DNA of 64,000 nucleotides from Nymphalis io (taxonomy: Eukaryota > Arthropoda > Insecta > Lepidoptera > Nymphalidae), in assembly GCF_905147045.1 (NCBI RefSeq), contig NC_065904.1:5828001-5892000 (forward strand), given 5' to 3'. Positions 33,456 through 46,334 of the stretch are shown here, one piece after another. The notes beneath the pieces are model-generated. The model ran no database searches, was not told the origin of the DNA, and worked only from the letters and a program-made list of their open reading frames with translations. The number at the start of each line of letters is the position of its first letter. Position 1 is the first letter of the stretch. The position numbers and the translations under genes are program-made.

Positions 33456-34737
33456 AATAATAAAATACAACTAAATTTTATTTATGGTATATGAAAATAA
33501 GCGAATTCTAAATCCATACTTTTTATTATATTAAATTATTTATTTATTGGAAAATGTAATGTTGTTGCACGAAAACATGTCGGTTACTTGAGACAATTAC
33601 GAGTTTATGACGTCTCGTATCAGACCACATGCGTAGTTGATATGAATTGAATGCGTCGAACTGATTCGAAATAATTGAGTAAATTCTGACGGTTGACCAA
33701 AGTGAGTCGTGATTGTATGTCACTATTTAGTTGGAGCGATCACAATTGTGACTATCAAGTCACGTGTTAACGTTAAAAAGATAATTATTAACGTGCACAC
33801 TTGTATATTCAACGGTAAGAATGAAAACGGTATAAGTTACAAATTTGTAGTTTATAAACAAGTAAAAAAATTGATACAGAGAAATTTCATTTCACGTGCT
33901 ACTTCAATTATTAAGGTTAAGTTTGACATCAATGTTTATATGTGTAACATTTGAGTGAAACCTTTTGGACGCGAAGTAAGACTTCACGTCACGTGTACAT
34001 ACATGAACCTTTATACATTCGTATATATTGCATTTTTACGTTAGGCATATTATTATTTCAAAGTGACGAAAGATACGTCGTAAGGTCGTTACTATATTTA
34101 CAAACCTAAGGTGACATTTACTTAGGTATACGTTATATATCGAGTTATATGAATGCAAAATAAGACGCTCAAAAACACTCATATTATTTTACATGTAATT
34201 CAAAACTTAAAAAACAAGTAGGCCTTTACCCATGACGGATATCGGAAGGTTCATTGAAATCGAATAAATTAATTTGCTTATCGATTATAAGTTAATCAAT
34301 CAAGTTTTTTCATGCTCCAAGACCCGAACGGCATTGATGATAAAATCTAATTTTTTTTCAACTAGTCTACTTCTTCTAAAGAGACATTACAAAGGAGTAA
34401 TTCGTATTACCGTCCGATATATTTAGTATTCGATAATAGGCTTATGGAAATCATTATGTTCATTTGTGAAGTCATGATGGGTTCGGCTGGATTAGGTCAT
34501 CGTTATAACATCTAGGAATACTTAGGTATTATTAAAACATTTTAAATGATTTAATTGAATTTTTATATGTAATGCTTGATCTGTGATCGTTTGATCGTAA
34601 CAGGCGGTAATGTATGATCCGGATCACGGGGTGGCACTGTAATGATGAATGTATAAAATGCCTGTAGAGCCTAGCTTCGAATATATGCCGGTTTAGTAAT
34701 AGTTATTGAGTGATTCTATCTAGATTTTTATTATCTT
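33456..34737. other. AT-rich DNA, nothing recognised
   Basis: An 81-codon frame (33709-33954) is Val/Ile/Lys-rich with no domain. caggcggtaatgtatgatccggatcacgggg at 34601-34631 is a short GC patch. Confidence 0.4.
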
Positions 34738-34845
34738 TGAGTCAGGAAGCTGGTAATAGTACACTGCAGTGACTCGAAAAGCAGATAATGCTGTTGGTCT
34801 CGCACCTGAACTCTTTTGGGTTCGAACGGTGGTGTTGGGCTTGTT
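34738..34845 (+). repeat. Family A SINE, internal fragment
   Basis: gagtcaggaagctggtaatagtacactgcagtgactcg, aaaagcagataatgctgttggtctcgcacctgaactctttt aligns with the middle of family A. The apparent box B word gggttcgaacgg is part of the body, not a tRNA head. Confidence 0.45.
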
Positions 34846-35815
34846 TATTAAATATATCATTTAGGAATGACTCAACACATACAACAGAAGAGAAAACTAC
34901 ACAACTTTGTAGTTTTTGGAAAATGTATAAAGAGGACAGGAATTCTCATATACTTAAGTAAATATATATTCAAATTCTGTTTGTATACATACAATATTAA
35001 TTTACAAATTGTGTTTTTAAAATTCGTATACCTTCACTACAGCCATACCTTAATTACAATACGTCCTCTATCCTAGAGTTGTCTGAAATAGATCGCTTAT
35101 TTAGATATCAAATCGCTTAATTAATTGACTTGGCTTTTATCCCTTAGTTATAGTATTTAATATACTTTTACTAATCGAATATGGCGAAATGATAAAGCGC
35201 ATAAAGTGGATTGACATGTCATCTCGATTATAAAGGAGAATATGATGAGGAAACTTAAATGCGACGAGTAATATTACCTTACCTACGTTACATAGTTAGA
35301 TAGTTTAAACTCTATTCTTTATATCTTTAGTCAATTTTAGTTTGATAACCGTTATGTTATTGTACGTTAATATTTCGTATTTATGATGGTTACACATTAA
35401 CCACTTATTATAATCTTTGTTTGCTTGGAGTTCAGTTTACGATGCTTTCTCTCTTTCTGTCATCATAATTTGACATTTGAAAGAGATAGACACGATATTT
35501 TTAACTAACCACCCCTTCACTACACTATCAATCAATCACTTAATACCATTTAGAGGATATAATAATACAATTTAGAGAGATAGCTGGTAATAAATAATAG
35601 CCAATTAAACTACGTATCAAAAAAATGCTAATGCATTATTTATTTAAAATAAACAATAAAATTCAGAGCTATCTTGAAACATACAAAAACCCGCACACAC
35701 TCACAAACTTATATACAATTTATGCAAAAGGCTACACATACAACTGGACATGACAATACACAAATAAACGAATCCCTAATGTCCTGCGACTATAAATCTT
35801 ATCCGGTTGCGATTT
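34846..35815. other. AT-rich DNA, nothing recognised
   Basis: No repeat seen. The frames at 34867 and 35674 show no motif. Confidence 0.45.
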
Positions 35816-36016
35816 CTAGAATGTGTCCACCGATTCAATGGACAGGTTATAAATAAGGACAGGTATTTTGACACCCTGCAGCATTTCTCTAAGGAATGTT
35901 GACCATTGAGGCGTTTCTAATTTCTTTCGATATCCTGTGTCCGAACCGCTAAATGCCATTCCCGTACGGATGGGGACACTGATTAATGATGCGTGTGCTG
36001 TTTTTACGGTTAACAT
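35816..36016 (-). other. 66-codon protein-like minus-strand frame, unassigned
   Basis: The DNA here is distinctly less AT-rich than its flanks. The product starts MLTVKTAHASLISVPIRTGM and continues with AFSGSDTGYRKKLETPQWS and FLREMLQGVKIPVLIYNLS, with a natural residue mix and no low complexity. I cannot assign a family. It could be an exon, a transposon relic or a conserved non-coding block read in frame. Confidence 0.18.
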
Positions 36017-36249
36017 TACAAAATTTAAATATAGAATGAAATAATGCTTAGGCTCAAACTTTACTTTACTTTTATTTGATAAGACTTGCTTTGATACAAT
36101 TAAATATTTTATTTACATGATATTGAGTACTTTACGTTCTAAAAACAAGTCATGTTGATGTTTTTGAAAATGTATCACATAACTACAGATGCGACCTTAA
36201 TGTTATAGTTTGTTTCTTAGTGTTAGATTATCATCATCATTCAAACCCT

Positions 36250-36375
36250 GTACCGAGGTGACCCAGTGGATAAAGCAGTGGATCGTAATCTCAGGTATCA
36301 CTACTGTTCATGCGCTCAATTTGTGTTTCTAACAATCTGTGCTCAACGATGACGAAAAACATTGTAATAAAACCT
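36250..36375 (+). repeat. Family E SINE, degraded head
   Basis: accgaggtgacccagtggataaagcagtggatcgtaatctcagg, catgcgctcaatttgtgttt. It keeps the head order of family E on the + strand, with box B lost. Confidence 0.45.
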
Positions 36376-37893
36376 TCATACAATTCTATGTATCCATCAA
36401 CAAGGATCGAAATATCGGGGTGGAATAAGGTTCAAAAATTTTAAAGGAGAAAAAAGTTTTTGACCCGTCGTGGAACATCCCTTGTATTATCCTCAGCTAA
36501 ATCCCTTTCTTACAATTTTTTTGAAAATAATTAAAAAATAAATAATTAGCTAACATAGTGAATCATATTTTTGGGTTTGGTTGGCCTCTCTACACCCATA
36601 CGTTATGTATCTCGAATGCAGCTTCAAAACTTAAAATATAAATATTCAATAAAGAAATAAATTGTATTTTAAAATAAGTTTAAATGTATTACTAGTCTAA
36701 TGAATAGTAAAGATCAGTGTCCACGTTAGGTATAAATTCTTCGCAATTTGGATCTGGATCGCCCACGAAAATGCTCGTTCAATAAATATCGACCACGCAA
36801 TTATGCAATTTAAAACTCATAGCAAACGAAAGTAGTCTGAATATAATTGTGAAATAGTAGATAAGACAGGTGATAATGCTTGTTTTTAGAGAGCATTCAT
36901 GTAAACGCAAATTCGCCTTCTATTTTGTCACCAGAAATGAACACAGCTGTTCTATTCTAGACATTACGAACTCTAATGCCAAGCGTTAACTATATATTGA
37001 CCATATTAACACCTTCTTAAATCAAGTAAAAGTTTTCTATTAAGTTCTATAGTAATATAGAAGCATTTATGAGACATAATTTAAAGTAACATCGTACCTC
37101 TTCGTAGAATGAAACTTCTCACATGAGTTTTAAGATTTTTGGGTACATACGAACATAAATAATTAATTTATGATATATAATTGTAGAAGATCCATAAAAA
37201 TATTCTCTACGTCACGTTTACAGTAACATGAATTGAAAATAATTCCCGTAATACCATCATAAAGTTAATTTCATGGGACATTATTACGAGTACGTTATAT
37301 TTAATCAGTCTAAATAATTGTTACCATAAACATGTAACTCTTGTCAAGAATAAATCGTCTTTATTGACAACGCCGAAGGTCAAATATTTATTAAGTATAT
37401 TATTATTAATGTTATGATATATATAAATCTCAATTTTAACTGCCATTTGATAGTTAAGCGTATAAAGCGCTTGAAGCTAACTTCTATAACCAACTATTGA
37501 TTCTATTCAATTTTACAACCGAATAATTTGTTTTACTTTGTGTTTATGGGCTGCAAATATCAATTGTTATCGGATATCGTAAAATTGATAGATATAGTAA
37601 ACTATATGACAAAGGCTAGGCTTTGTTCATACAATAATCAGCTAGACAATAATAGTACCTAACTAGTATCTCATACTGTTTTTGCACAGTTACACATGCC
37701 TTCATACTTTGTTGTTGCCGAATGGGAATTTATTTTGAAGAAACAATAATTAATACTTAATACCACATTTGGCAAAGCCTGAGAAGCAAACGATTATGAT
37801 GTTATAGTCATTAATTATTTATTCATATATAAATCTGTAACTGTTATAAAAATTCAATTAATATTGAAACTTATGTTGCTATTTTCCCGCCAA
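36376..37893. other. AT-rich DNA with a protein-like frame near 36714-36842
   Basis: A frame open for about 43 codons ends at the TAG at about 36840 and includes IWIAHENARSINIDHAIMQF. No start, splice or homology evidence supports it. The rest is plain. Confidence 0.3.
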
Positions 37894-37969
37894 TCGCGTA
37901 ATCAAAATTTTATTTTGATTATGCGCTTTTGTTCAGGCAAAGGACTTGACAGTGCAGCATAGTCCTTTG
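37894..37969. repeat. Two adjacent hairpins
   Basis: tcgcgtaatcaaaat (37894-37908) pairs with attttgattatgcgc (37912-37926), 13 of 15 positions. caaaggact (37938-37946) pairs perfectly with agtcctttg (37961-37969). Both lie within 76 bp. Confidence 0.8.
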
Positions 37970-39100
37970 AAGAACTCTAGTATCAACAGCGAAAAATGAC
38001 CATTAAAAAACGTAGATAACAAAAAAGATTTTCATATTATTTTACAGGGGCGTTTCTTAATTTATTTTCATTCAAATTAGAATCAAAATCAAATATTCAG
38101 ATGTTGTTTACCTGGTCCGTAAATGTGTTATTTTGTTTATTCGCTTTTAAAATGCAATATAAATATTTTTGCGCTTATTTAGAATGATTTTTTATTTTGA
38201 TTATTAGTAGAACCGGTTACGGGAACTTATCATGTTGTGTTATTTTTTAAAAACACATGGGCCACATGATGAATGACACCAATATCGCTCATTTGTAGAT
38301 ACTATTAAAACGTTTTGAAAAATATTTCGTTTAAACCAAGAAATCTCCTTGAACGTGAAATGAAATGTAGAAACTTGTTTTTCTAGTTCAGACATGATAT
38401 AGAAATAATTAAATAAAAAAACATATCAATTAATCTATGCACAATTATTGTGCAGCTAACCATTAACGATAATAAGTTACGATTCCCACAAAATACAAAA
38501 TAAAATACAGCATACAAAATATATACATGCATTATTTTTTAAATATAAAACAATACTTACATTGATAAATATAAAAGGAAGCGTCTTTGATGATCCATGA
38601 TTGATTGATTGAACTATTATATCCGACGTGACTAAAATCAGTAATAAAATAAAATATTTTCACTTAATAACAACACTTTAAATATCTATCGAATAAAATG
38701 AGTTTATTATCACTTTTTCTATTATTCTTCTATCACGTGATACCATTTTCTGACATCTCGGTTTGATTTCAGTGCATTGTATTGGGTACCTGTAAAAGAA
38801 ACACAGTCAAATTATGTTACAATAAAACAATGATTGTTATCAAAGAGTCATGTTTGAACAGTAAATTTTAATCGAAGCTTGCGAATTTACAAAAAAAGAA
38901 AACGTACTACCACTGGGTTGTAATTTAGTACAGACATAGAACATAGGCGAGCGATATATCTTAGATCACACAGTAAGGAACGACTTATTCAAATTTGAGT
39001 GCCGAGGTGACATAAACTTGGGCAGCCCTTTTTATCGAAAGTGAAGAAATATTGCTTGGAATTAACAGTGACCACGGTCTATAGAAGAAGGTCTATAGAA
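37970..39100. other. AT-rich DNA; direct repeat at its right edge
   Basis: ggtctatagaag occurs at 39077-39088 and again at 39090-39101, next to the E copy that follows. Otherwise plain. Confidence 0.45.
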
Positions 39101-39410
39101 GCCGAGATGGCCCTGTGGTAAGAACGCGTGAATCTTAACCGATGATCGTGGGTTCAAACCCGGGCAAGCACCACTGAATTTTCATGTGCTTAATTTGTGA
39201 TTATAATTCATCTCGTGATTTACGGTGAAGGAAAACATCGTGAGGAAACCTGCATGTGTCTAATTTCACTGAAATTCTGCCACATGTGAATTCTACCAAC
39301 CCGCATTGGAGCAGCGTGGTGGAATAAGCTCCAAACCTTCTCCTCAAAAAGAGGAGAGGAGGCTTTTAGCCCAGCAGTGGGACATTCACAGGCTGTTACG
39401 GTACGGTTAC
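39101..39410 (+). mobile_element. Family E tRNA-derived SINE, full forward copy
   Basis: gccgagatggccctgtggtaag, box B ggttcaaacc at 39151-39160, then gggcaagcaccactgaattttcatgtgc, aacatcgtgaggaaacctgcatgtgtc, ttctaccaacccgcattggagcagcgtgg and the 3' end ctgttacggtacggttac. The word ggtctat stands on both sides (39090-39096 and 39411-39417), probably the target-site duplication. The 102-codon antisense frame is a shadow. Confidence 0.85.
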
Positions 39411-39929
39411 GGTCTATCAAATACATCTGCTTCCTACATAAAGTAATAATAAATATTGAATTAATAAAAAAAAAACGTAAGACGATAAAAATCTTCTTAT
39501 AAACTAGTAACATTATTTTAATAAACACCCACCGAAGTACCGACGCGCCTTTGAAGATCCCTGAAATTCTCTAGTGATCGGACGCGTGTCGAACTAAAAA
39601 TAGACGAAACCTTAGTTACATCAATATCTGACGTAAAACAAATAACTCACTTTATAAATCGTGCCGTGATCGCTCCGAGATCGACTTCCCACACGATTTA
39701 AAACTATACACTTAAAATAATAAAACAGTTATGTTCGTTTGTACCCTTTATGTATTGAATATTTTTCTTGTTATAAGAGTTAAATATAAAAGTCGAATTG
39801 TCTGCACATTAACCGATAATAATTATATAATGTATCAAGGCAGCTTAATATATAAGACTTAGACATTTTGAAATTTAGAGGAGACCTTAGTCTTGTTATT
39901 GCGACATGCACTATCTTATCTAGCTTATA
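39411..39929. other. AT-rich DNA with a CpG-bearing patch at 39535-39700
   Basis: accgacgcgcctttgaag and atcggacgcgtgtcg stand out. aaatcgtg (about 39655) and cacgattt (about 39694) are reverse complements. No frame is convincing. Confidence 0.35.
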
Positions 39930-40215
39930 GCTTTGTGCAAGCTCGTCTGGGTAGGTACCACCCACTCATCAGATATTCTACCGCAAAACAGCAATACTTG
40001 ATATTGTTGTGTTCCGGTTTGAAGGGTGAGTGAGCCAGTGTAATTACAGGCACAAGGGACATAAAATCTTAGTTCCCAAGGTTGGTGGCGCATTGGATAT
40101 GTAAGCGATGGTTGACATTTCTTACAATGCCAATGTCTAAGAGCGTTGGTGACCACTTACCATCAGGTGGCCCATATGCTCGTCCGCCTTCCTATTCTAT
40201 AAAAAAAAAAAAAAA
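39930..40215 (+). mobile_element. Family D retroposon, young copy, slightly 5'-truncated
   Basis: It starts at gctttgtgcaagctcg (the first dozen bases of the family are missing) and ends in 15 A at 40201-40215. The antisense frame here encodes 76 residues identical to the one at 52351, so the two copies are very close relatives. Confidence 0.85.
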
Positions 40216-41077
40216 TCTTTTATTTCATCCAAAAAGCATACTTTTCAGCACATTAAGGCAAGAAATATTCCCTTATAGGATTTTTTTTAAATTGACGTGT
40301 CGCGCTGAAAACGCCCCAATACATAATATTTAATTATCCGCAAGTGAAGCTGCGGCGAATAATATTATCTTATTACAGACGTTTAATATTCCCATCGTTT
40401 TTTCTTTAATTAGGAAGTCAACGGTTCCACAATAAACACATTCTATTATAATTCAATTTAGTACTTGTGATGAACATTGTGCCCATACTAATGGACTGGT
40501 TATGAAATTATAGTAAGACATTAAGCTTAAGCTTACGTCAAATACTTTAAATTTTTTTTTTTTTTTTTATATTTTGTTAAATGTTACCGTTGTTGTCGAA
40601 AACCCTTATTATTCCTTCCTCCCTTTGGTTCTCTAAAATAAAGTACTGTACTAATATTTTATTACAATTTTATCAAACACAAACCTTTCAGATAACTTTT
40701 TATTTTAATAAACATCTGAAGCAAATATTTATATCTCACTGAAAATTAAAAATGGAATATAAAGTAAACCCATAAATAATAGCTAGCAAATTTGTTCTTA
40801 AATTTTTAAAACGATTGACGTTTAAATTTTGTACGGTTTTCAACCATTTCAGTTAATTGGTTTACATTTGACGAATGGATAATTGATTCTTAATACATTC
40901 AAATATTCATTAATTCAGTATGCGTGAAAGATTTATTAAATTTAAATCTTAAGTCTGTGTGATAATTGAACATTACAAAAAAAAATAATAATACTTTTCA
41001 TACAAAACACTTAAGCTAAAAACTACTAAGACACAATACGATAGCGATAAGATATTTTATAAACTTGCAAATATTTG
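40216..41077. other. AT-rich DNA with a possible Helitron-like 3' hairpin
   Basis: atccgcaagtgaagctgcggcg at 40335-40358 resembles the Helitron-like 3' block, but no other part is present. Confidence 0.35.
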
Positions 41078-41305
41078 TTAGGATTACGGGTTCAAATCCG
41101 GTTAAGTACTCCTGAATTTTCATGTGATTAATTGTGTTTATAATTCATCTCGTGCACGAAGAAAAACGATGTTTTTCTTCACCAAAAATTTCCACATACG
41201 TATCTAAATAATCAATTACATTGAAGAAGTTTGATGAATTCAAATCTTCTACCCAAAAGAAGAGAAGACCTTACTCTTAAAAATGAGACATTTACAGACT
41301 TTTAC
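41078..41305 (+). repeat. Family E SINE lacking box A
   Basis: It begins at a consensus box B (ggttcaaatcc, 41089-41099), continues with tactcctgaattttcatgtg, tgtttataattcatctcgtgc and gaagaaaaacgatg, and ends near a decayed gaagagaagacct block. Confidence 0.6.
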
Positions 41306-41709
41306 TTTTCGCTTTAAATATTAATCTTAATTTTCTATAAATATGATACTTACAGAGTATTGCATCTCAAATATAATATACGGATTAAAATTCATACAAA
41401 GTTACTAACCCCTTTCCCACAATTAAAGTTTAAATTTTCAAAAAATACGTTCTTAACGAATACTTAAATTATAAAATAAACCCATGTTTCTAATTTAAGC
41501 TAGACTTGGTTTTCACTGTGTTGAAAGTCAGTGCAAGCGATTTTAAAAGTATATATAATTAAATTAATTACCATTGATTAAATATATGATTTTGGATTTA
41601 CATATTAAAAAGCAGTGCAAAACGACTCATTTATATATCTTTAATAATCGTAAAACATTAAATCGAGATATCTCAATATTTGCGTATCATTTAAATTGAC
41701 CATTTCTAA
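41306..41709. other. AT-rich DNA, nothing recognised
   Basis: No repeat or frame of note. Confidence 0.45.
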
Positions 41710-41850
41710 TGTTTTCAAAATATTTCTCTTTTTATAGATATATGTAAATTTATTTACCCCTGACTTGTATGTAAAAATTTCAGTAATTACGCCGTTAAAT
41801 CATAACAAACAAACTCACTTTCGCATTTATAATATTAGTAAGAATAATTT
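41710..41850 (-). mobile_element. Helitron-like element, 5' end
   Basis: aaatttcagtaattacgccg, cataacaaacaaactcactttcgcatttataatattagtaag is the reverse complement of the family start. It lacks the GC-rich end. Confidence 0.5.
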
Positions 41851-42296
41851 AGTTATAAATTAGTTACAATTCATAATATAACATTACGTAACATTACTTA
41901 TAATTAAACCAACACTAATACATGGTAATTTATCACAAATAATTATAATTTTAAGTATTATCGTGATATATATCTTTTATAACAATAACATAAATTAATA
42001 ATAACTTAAGTTCGTTAAGCCAATAACATGGTACCGGGATTATAATCTTGATTTAAATATTATTTCGCTTAACTGTTACAATTTCATTGTAAGTATATAT
42101 GATTAATATATGATTTCGTGTTGATTTCAGATCAGAACAAAAAGAAATGTTAATCGATTTGATTTATTATTATTACGATACTCGACAACGTGTTAACACT
42201 TTGTCAGTTTACTAAAACTATGTAGAAATATAAGGTTGTTCGTTTACAAGGATATTAGCTTTATAAAGCATATCATAGCATGTGTTTTATTTAAAA

Positions 42297-42455
42297 GCTA
42301 GCTTCGGCCAGTGGCTACGACTGCATTTAGTAGACTTTGTGTTAATCAGGCTATATCTAATGCAAATTTCGTCAAAAAACGTTCAGTAGTTTATGCGTAA
42401 AAGATTACCAAAGATCCATCAATCCTCATAAACTTTCGCGTTTATGTTATATTTT
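42297..42455 (-). mobile_element. Helitron-like element, nearly complete
   Basis: The 3' end, in reverse, is aagctagcttcggccagtggctacg at 42293-42319. The interior is atcaggctatatctaatgcaaatttcgtcaaaaaacgttcagtagttt, and the 5' side is catcaatcctcataaactttcgcgtttatg. Both ends are recognisable. Confidence 0.55.
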
Positions 42456-43607
42456 GATATATATATTTTCGATAACCGATTTAATAACATTATCTTTATT
42501 GTAATATATATTATTTATAAATGTGTCAATATTCCCTTTTTTTGAATTACAAATAAATTTAAAAATATTTTAATGTAAATTTTTAACTTTTTGTTATTTC
42601 TGTACATACAAAAAAAGTATTGTATTCATTGATTGAGGATTGAGTGGCACAGCGTAGATTTCGTGGATAAGATTATGGCCGAAACAGGAAGAAAATAATT
42701 GCTAAAATTCGATTTATTATATTTTGTCCATCTGATCTGTTATTTCATTAATTTCATAGCTATTATATTAAAACAAACTGAATTTATTGTAAAAGATAAT
42801 AGAGGCTAAGTCCGCTAACAAGAACAAAGTCAAAATCGTAGCAAGTTACAATATCAAATATGCTTTGTTAAGACCGTACGAAGTGAAATAGCTTTGCATC
42901 GCATTTCTAACAACAGTGTGAGTTCAGCCTAAAGATTAGACGCTCCAGCTTCCGAACGTATAAACAATGATATAATATTAAAAATGTGTCAATATACAAA
43001 TTGAAACGTCAGTTATATTGATTTGTTGTTGTCGGTATATCGTTATGAAATAAGACAACGTGTAATAATAAAACAAGTTAACGTGTTGATATATTTAATA
43101 TAATCGAGTTACATTCGTTACAAGCCAAGCCAAAAGAGTTTGTTTGAATTATTTGTTTGTTATTAATCATAGTCAGAGTTTTATATATACTCACAAATAT
43201 CATCCAAATAAAAGTTTATAATTGAAATTATTGATTTTTATCCCTTTTTTATTGCTATACAATTTAGTTGGTAAGCTTTACAGAATAAATAAAATTTTAA
43301 TAGAAATCATTATGTCTTGTTGTGCTTTTTTAAAGAATAGAAAGACTAATTATAATTAGTAAGCCTTTTTTTAAGGGCAGTGCGCATGTGTGTTACATTC
43401 CAGCAATAACAATAAACGGCGCTAATAATTTATTTCGCACTTATGAATCAAGCAGAAAAGCTTTTCGTATACTTTTTGGATTGCAATTTCTATAACGGTT
43501 AAGTAAAGAGAACGTTTGGGGGTAGAAAGTTCCATTAATCATTTCATTACCGATTACTCATTCCGTGTAAATTGAATTCGATTTTTAAATATTATTTTAA
43601 ATTTTTG
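42456..43607. other. AT-rich DNA, nothing recognised
   Basis: A mild GC patch at 42880-42960 shows no stable frame. Confidence 0.45.
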
Positions 43608-43762
43608 GTAATAATTCATCTCGTATAAAGGAAAATATCGCGAGGAATCATGTGATGTATGAACATTTGCCATGTATCTGGAGCAGTATGGAAGCTCGAA
43701 ACCTTCTTCCTAAAAGGAGAGGAGGTCTTAGTCCAGCAGTGGGACATTTACAAGCTGTTACT
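43608..43762 (+). repeat. Family E SINE, 3' half
   Basis: ggtaataattcatctcgtataaaggaaaatatcgcgagga, ggagcagtatggaagctcgaaaccttcttcc, gaggaggtcttagtccagcagtgggacatttacaagctgttac. The head is gone. Confidence 0.65.
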
Positions 43763-44658
43763 TAAGGTATTCCTCCATTTTTATTTATACCTAAGTATTC
43801 CCCTTTTCCTAAATTATAATAGAATCTAAATTAAATATGCTGAGATTATTCATACATTCATTCATTTCGTTACGAAACCATTTAAAAAATATATAGCGAA
43901 GTTTATTTACGTTGAAATAACGTTATCAAGTAGGCGTTTATATTGTGAATATTAAATAACTCGTTTTTCCGACTTTGAAACGTTCAATCAGACACATAAG
44001 ACAAAACCGAAATATCGAACAGGTATTTTAATGTCATAATTTGAATAATATATTAGACATTTATTGTTATAATTTAGGTTAAACTGAATATTTTCATTCT
44101 AGCTAAGCTGATAAAAAAATTAACCGCAATTTAAAACCGCAGAATCCAATAACATGTTTATACAATAACACGATTATATTAAAGATAATATAAAACTTCA
44201 AAATAAGGTTATTGTTTCTGGTAAGAATGTCAAATTGATAACAATTTTTGTTTCTATTAATGCTTATTCAATTTTAAAAGAAGTCATCAATTTTACCGCA
44301 CCTTATTTCTCCTCATATAGTTCCTGCAGGAGCTAAACATAATAACATTAAGGTACTGTTACGTAGATTATGTGTAGTGAAATGTCACTATAAGAGTGGC
44401 TATAAAGAAATATAAAATATTATATGCGACAAGTAACATGATATGCATTAATCACTTTTAAATTTAAAAAAAAAAACTTTCAAATTGCAACAAAAAGTTT
44501 ATATATCTTTTTTATTTTGACATTTCAATTATAAAGATCTGCTATTTAATGTCACTTTGCAAGCACGTTTTACAAGTGCGTTCCGTATACGTTATTTTAA
44601 ATATAAACTGACAGAAATGAAATATCGAATATAAATAGAAAGTACCTTCTACAATTAA
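43763..44658. other. AT-rich DNA, nothing recognised
   Basis: No repeat family or frame. Confidence 0.45.
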
Positions 44659-44865
44659 ATCGGTGTCATATATCAGTTTGTTTGGACCACATCCGTGTTT
44701 CATGTCAGTAAAGTGACAAGAATGACATTGAACCTGCTACTTAATCATCATCAGATCTATGCATTCGTTTCGGAATCACTGACCAAGTCGACTTGGCCGA
44801 GTGTCAAGTTTTTAACGTCCCGTGCGAAATTATACAGCCGTGGCTTTGATGCATTCGTTCTTTAA
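44659..44865 (+). other. 68-codon protein-like open frame, unassigned
   Basis: It is open from 44659 to the TAA at 44863-44865. A methionine at about 44722 would give 47 residues: MTLNLLLNHHQIYAFVSESL, TKSTWPSVKFLTSRAKLYS, then RGFDAFVL. The region is less AT-rich than its flanks and contains a perfect 14-bp palindrome. No domain is recognised. About 175 bp downstream, an acceptor-like ctctttgatttaag opens another short frame (45061-45148, GRPRRLNNARVGFPRTVDII). The two could be pieces of one decayed gene or transposon. Confidence 0.18.
44783..44796. repeat. Perfect 14-bp palindrome
   Basis: ccaagtcgacttgg is its own reverse complement. It could be a dimeric protein binding site. Confidence 0.85.
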
Positions 44866-45148
44866 ATTGAATTAATTGAATGTAAAATGAATGAATCGAA
44901 CATTTGAATTGCAATGCAACTTCAACGATTCGAGAAGAACGATGATGACATCACGTGTAATATCTGTTGCTACAGCTTTAAACTTTTATACTTATATAAT
45001 TATTATACTTATTTAACTGAAATGAAAATTTTAACGAATTAATTTTTGTTAATTCTCTTTGATTTAAGTTCCCAAACAGGGCCGGCCAAGACGCCTAAAC
45101 AATGCAAGAGTCGGGTTCCCAAGGACGGTCGATATCATTAAAACCTTA

Positions 45149-46124
45149 TAAAAACACCAAATTGTTTTTAGCTTTTATTTTTGTAACAAGTCATGTAGTG
45201 TTTGCTTTAAAATGCTTTTACAAAGTCTGTTGTTGTATTATAATTGTATGTCAGAATGACCAGTGTTAAAATCGCAAGCAAACCTAATAAATAAATAAAC
45301 ATCTTGTTAAAGTAAGGCAACTTCAGCAATAAGCCGAATACTCAAATTAAAACTACTTAGAATTAATGGCCTTCAGAATAGCATATGCCTACGTGGTCTG
45401 TATAGTTATAACTCTATCAGCTGGTTCCTGAAACGCAAATAATGATGCAGCCAATTATATTTCTGGTTCGCTGAAAATAAAGTAAAATTTTACAAGTGTG
45501 TATGCAAAAAATACCGTATTTCCTATCTTTATGTTTAAAATAAATTTATATAATTTCATTTCTAGGTAAGTCCTATGTAAGTTGCTTAATTTTTCATAAT
45601 AGCTATTTGATATTGATAGCTATTTGACATGGAATATTTTTCGCCGAAACATCGGTGAAACAATAAAAAAGTATGATTTAAATTTCAAATAAAATGTAAG
45701 AAATGAATAACACAAATCGAAAATTTACAAAACAATTCGTTTAGTATTTACGAAACACACGACTTCCGTAAAATAACTAAGCTAAAGCGAAAACCACAAA
45801 TTAAATTCAATTCAAATTCATCATAAGCTTTATTTTGTAAACAAATAGATGCAAGAAGCGACTTAATTTCATACTATTTGACGATTTATATATTTACTTA
45901 TTTCTTTATTATATACGGTAAAAAGGGAACAAAATAGTATTGTATCCTCAATAATTGTTATCTTGTACATATGGAACGAATCAATTGAACATTAGACCAG
46001 CCGTTGATAAATGAAACCTGTTTATTGTCAGTATATAATATACGGTTCATAGTTTAATACTCGTAACACAATTAGTTCAGGAAAGCTATTCTGTATGAAA
46101 TAAAGACACTCGATAATCGACTTG
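45149..46124. other. AT-rich DNA, nothing recognised
   Basis: attcaattcaaattcatcataagcttt at about 45807-45832 resembles the start of a common lepidopteran retroposon, but nothing more of it follows. Confidence 0.4.
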
Positions 46125-46334
46125 TCTATACTAATATTATAAAGAGATAAGTTTTTTTGTATGTTTGTTTGTAATGGATATACTATACGATACCTATTTT
46201 AGTCATTCTTTTACATACAGAAAGCTTCATTATCAGGGAGTCACATAGATTATTTATTTTCAAACTAATTAGAGATTCCTACGAAAATTGAAATAATGTA
46301 AACCAAGGTATCAAACATTTTCCTACCAAATATC

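Noticed and set aside
39920..40156. 78-codon open frame, and its twin at 52351-52647
   Set aside because: Both lie wholly in antisense or sense of family D copies. Their identity reflects recent copying of the repeat, not a gene.
45077..45090. hAT-type terminus cagggccggcc
   Set aside because: No matching inverted end and no 8-bp duplication found nearby. The word is short.
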